The notes under the pieces: generated by a model
Database searches by the model: none
Seen by the model: the letters and a program-made list of their open reading frames with translations, nothing else
What the model was told of the DNA's origin: nothing
Source: Balneolales bacterium
Lineage (GTDB): Bacteria > Bacteroidota > Rhodothermia > Balneolales > HLUCCA01
DNA length: 6,948 bases
Assembly: GCA_022565415.1 (NCBI GenBank)
Contig: JAIUMT010000163.1
Location: 1 to 6,948, forward strand
Reading direction: 5' to 3'
Position numbers and translations under genes: made by a program
Shown: positions 5,961 to 6,948 of the stretch, piece after piece
Numbering within the stretch: the first letter of the stretch is position 1
How the letters are laid out: each line of letters starts with the position of its first letter

Positions 5961-6948
5961 ATGAACAAATTGGTTACTATGGGGATAGCTGTTTCCCTTC
6001 TACTCGTGTTAGGATTTGCAAAACCCTCATTTGCACAACCTGCAATTAACAGCGCTACAATGACGCTCATCGATAATGACGGAAACGGATATGCCAATAT
6101 CGGTGATGAAATAGAAATTTCGGTTGTTGTTGATGATGCGGTGTCTGGTACCAGTGTTCGCATTTTCAATAATGACATATTTCCCGGCGCGGGGCCTTTT
6201 AATCTCACAAAAGTGTCCACCGGGTTTGGTAATGGAATAGAATATTCCCTGACCTTACCAATTATTCAGGGCACTACGCATAATGGAGAAGATCCGGGTG
6301 ATGTTAATTTCACAATACAGGTCAGGCTTGGCGGTGTAACTCAGGATGACCAAACAGATCTGAATCTCTCCGGCATAGCGGAAACCATAGATAACGTGCT
6401 TCCGACCGTGAGTAATTCTGTTTTTGATAACCTGGGAGCTGCTGTTCTTGTTACAGGTGATGCCTTTGAACTCAGTATTGATGCCACGGACGATAGTGGC
6501 ATAGGTTCTATTACCGCAGATTTAAGGCGACTTGGACTGGGTGAGGAAGTATCTATTCCATTCGATGCCGGTAATACATATACACTTGATACCGAAGAAA
6601 TACAACAAGCCCAGAATCAGGATCAGGTTTCTTTAAATGATTCCAGGTCTATAGTGTTTACCGTAACGGATGAGGCCGGAAATAGTAGAGAGTTTGACTC
6701 AGCCGAAGATGCTCAAACTCAGAATGTTGATAATGTTACTCCATCAGCTCCGGTTGTGGTTGCTGTACAGCGTGCCTCTGACTTTAATAATAGTCAAGAT
6801 ATGTTTGATGTAGTCATTACAAACGGTGAAGATCCTCTTTTTAGCAATGGCGACCCGGTACTGGATGAGAATGACAATGTAATCACATTTGAAAGCCTTA
6901 TGACCGGTGGGAATTACGATATCTATTGGAACGGTGGTGACGGTATTG
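5961..6948 (+). CDS. Secreted acidic protein with tandem Ig-like repeats, C-terminus beyond the window
   Basis: The visible 329 codons begin with a Sec signal peptide: MNK, a hydrophobic core at about residues 8-19, and a likely cut after A25 (SFA before QP). The mature part contains two repeats of about 113-118 residues. Repeat 1 starts near 31 with DNDGNGYANIGDEIEISVVV (38-57) and ends at DNVLPTV (144-150). Repeat 2 has VTGDAFELSIDATDDSG (164-180), VTDEAGN (235-241) and ends at DNVTPSAP (257-264). These are beta-rich, bacterial Ig- or cadherin-like modules, and D-x-D-x-G segments may bind calcium. A third, different segment begins near 265. The mature region has 51 acidic but only 8 basic residues, one lysine (K84) and no cysteine. 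The role is probably adhesion, matrix or surface structure. Such proteins often end in a C-terminal anchoring or type IX sorting domain, which would lie outside the window. It has its own ribosome binding site and probably its own promoter. Specific function unknown. Confidence 0.88.
   Translation, partial: MNKLVTMGIAVSLLLVLGFAKPSFAQPAINSATMTLIDNDGNGYANIGDEIEISVVVDDAVSGTSVRIFNNDIFPGAGPFNLTKVSTGFGNGIEYSLTLPIIQGTTHNGEDPGDVNFTIQVRLGGVTQDDQTDLNLSGIAETIDNVLPTVSNSVFDNLGAAVLVTGDAFELSIDATDDSGIGSITADLRRLGLGEEVSIPFDAGNTYTLDTEEIQQAQNQDQVSLNDSRSIVFTVTDEAGNSREFDSAEDAQTQNVDNVTPSAPVVVAVQRASDFNNSQDMFDVVITNGEDPLFSNGDPVLDENDNVITFESLMTGGNYDIYWNGGDGI

Noticed and set aside
5957..6220. 87-codon minus-strand open frame
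   Set aside because: It is antisense to the signal-peptide-bearing gene, which has a good start, ribosome binding site and repeat structure.

Overview
The window looks like part of a surface-polysaccharide biosynthesis locus from a Gram-negative bacterium, followed by the start of a large secreted protein. Base composition is moderate. Most starts have no clear Shine-Dalgarno sequence, and a possible -33/-7 type promoter (TTTG, then a TAnnTTTG-like box) sits before the leftward gene. The secreted protein is very acidic and built from Ig-like repeats. Together these suggest the Bacteroidota/Balneolota group, possibly a marine or salt-adapted member. This placement is an inference from style, not from a marker gene.

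Layout: (1) Positions 1-884, minus strand, hold the N-terminal 294 codons of a GT4 glycosyltransferase that runs off the left edge. (2) A 157-bp divergent spacer follows. (3) Positions 1042-4901, plus strand, hold a co-directional run: an ExoA-like GT2 glycosyltransferase with C-terminal membrane segments, a GT4 glycosyltransferase, a 126-residue protein that resembles only the C-terminal end of a sugar or lipid methyltransferase, and a second GT4 glycosyltransferase with ALG11-like features that starts 2 bp after it. (4) Positions 4902-5960 are about 1.06 kb with no convincing intact gene. The stretch contains a perfect 11-bp inverted repeat, a 16-bp dyad, a pair of mutually exclusive hairpins and a minus-strand frame unusually poor in stops that may be an old gene relic. 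(5) Positions 5961-6948, plus strand, hold the N-terminus of a signal-peptide-bearing, repeat-containing, lysine-poor acidic protein that runs off the right edge.

The four glycosyltransferases probably act one after another, at the cytoplasmic face of the inner membrane, on a lipid-linked glycan such as O-antigen, capsule or exopolysaccharide. The methyltransferase fragment may once have modified the same glycan. The secreted protein is separated from the cluster by the long gene-free stretch and has its own ribosome binding site, so it is probably a separate transcription unit. No clearly new multi-gene system is visible. The most unusual parts are the truncated methyltransferase, the structured gene-free kilobase and the lysine-free acidic repeat protein.
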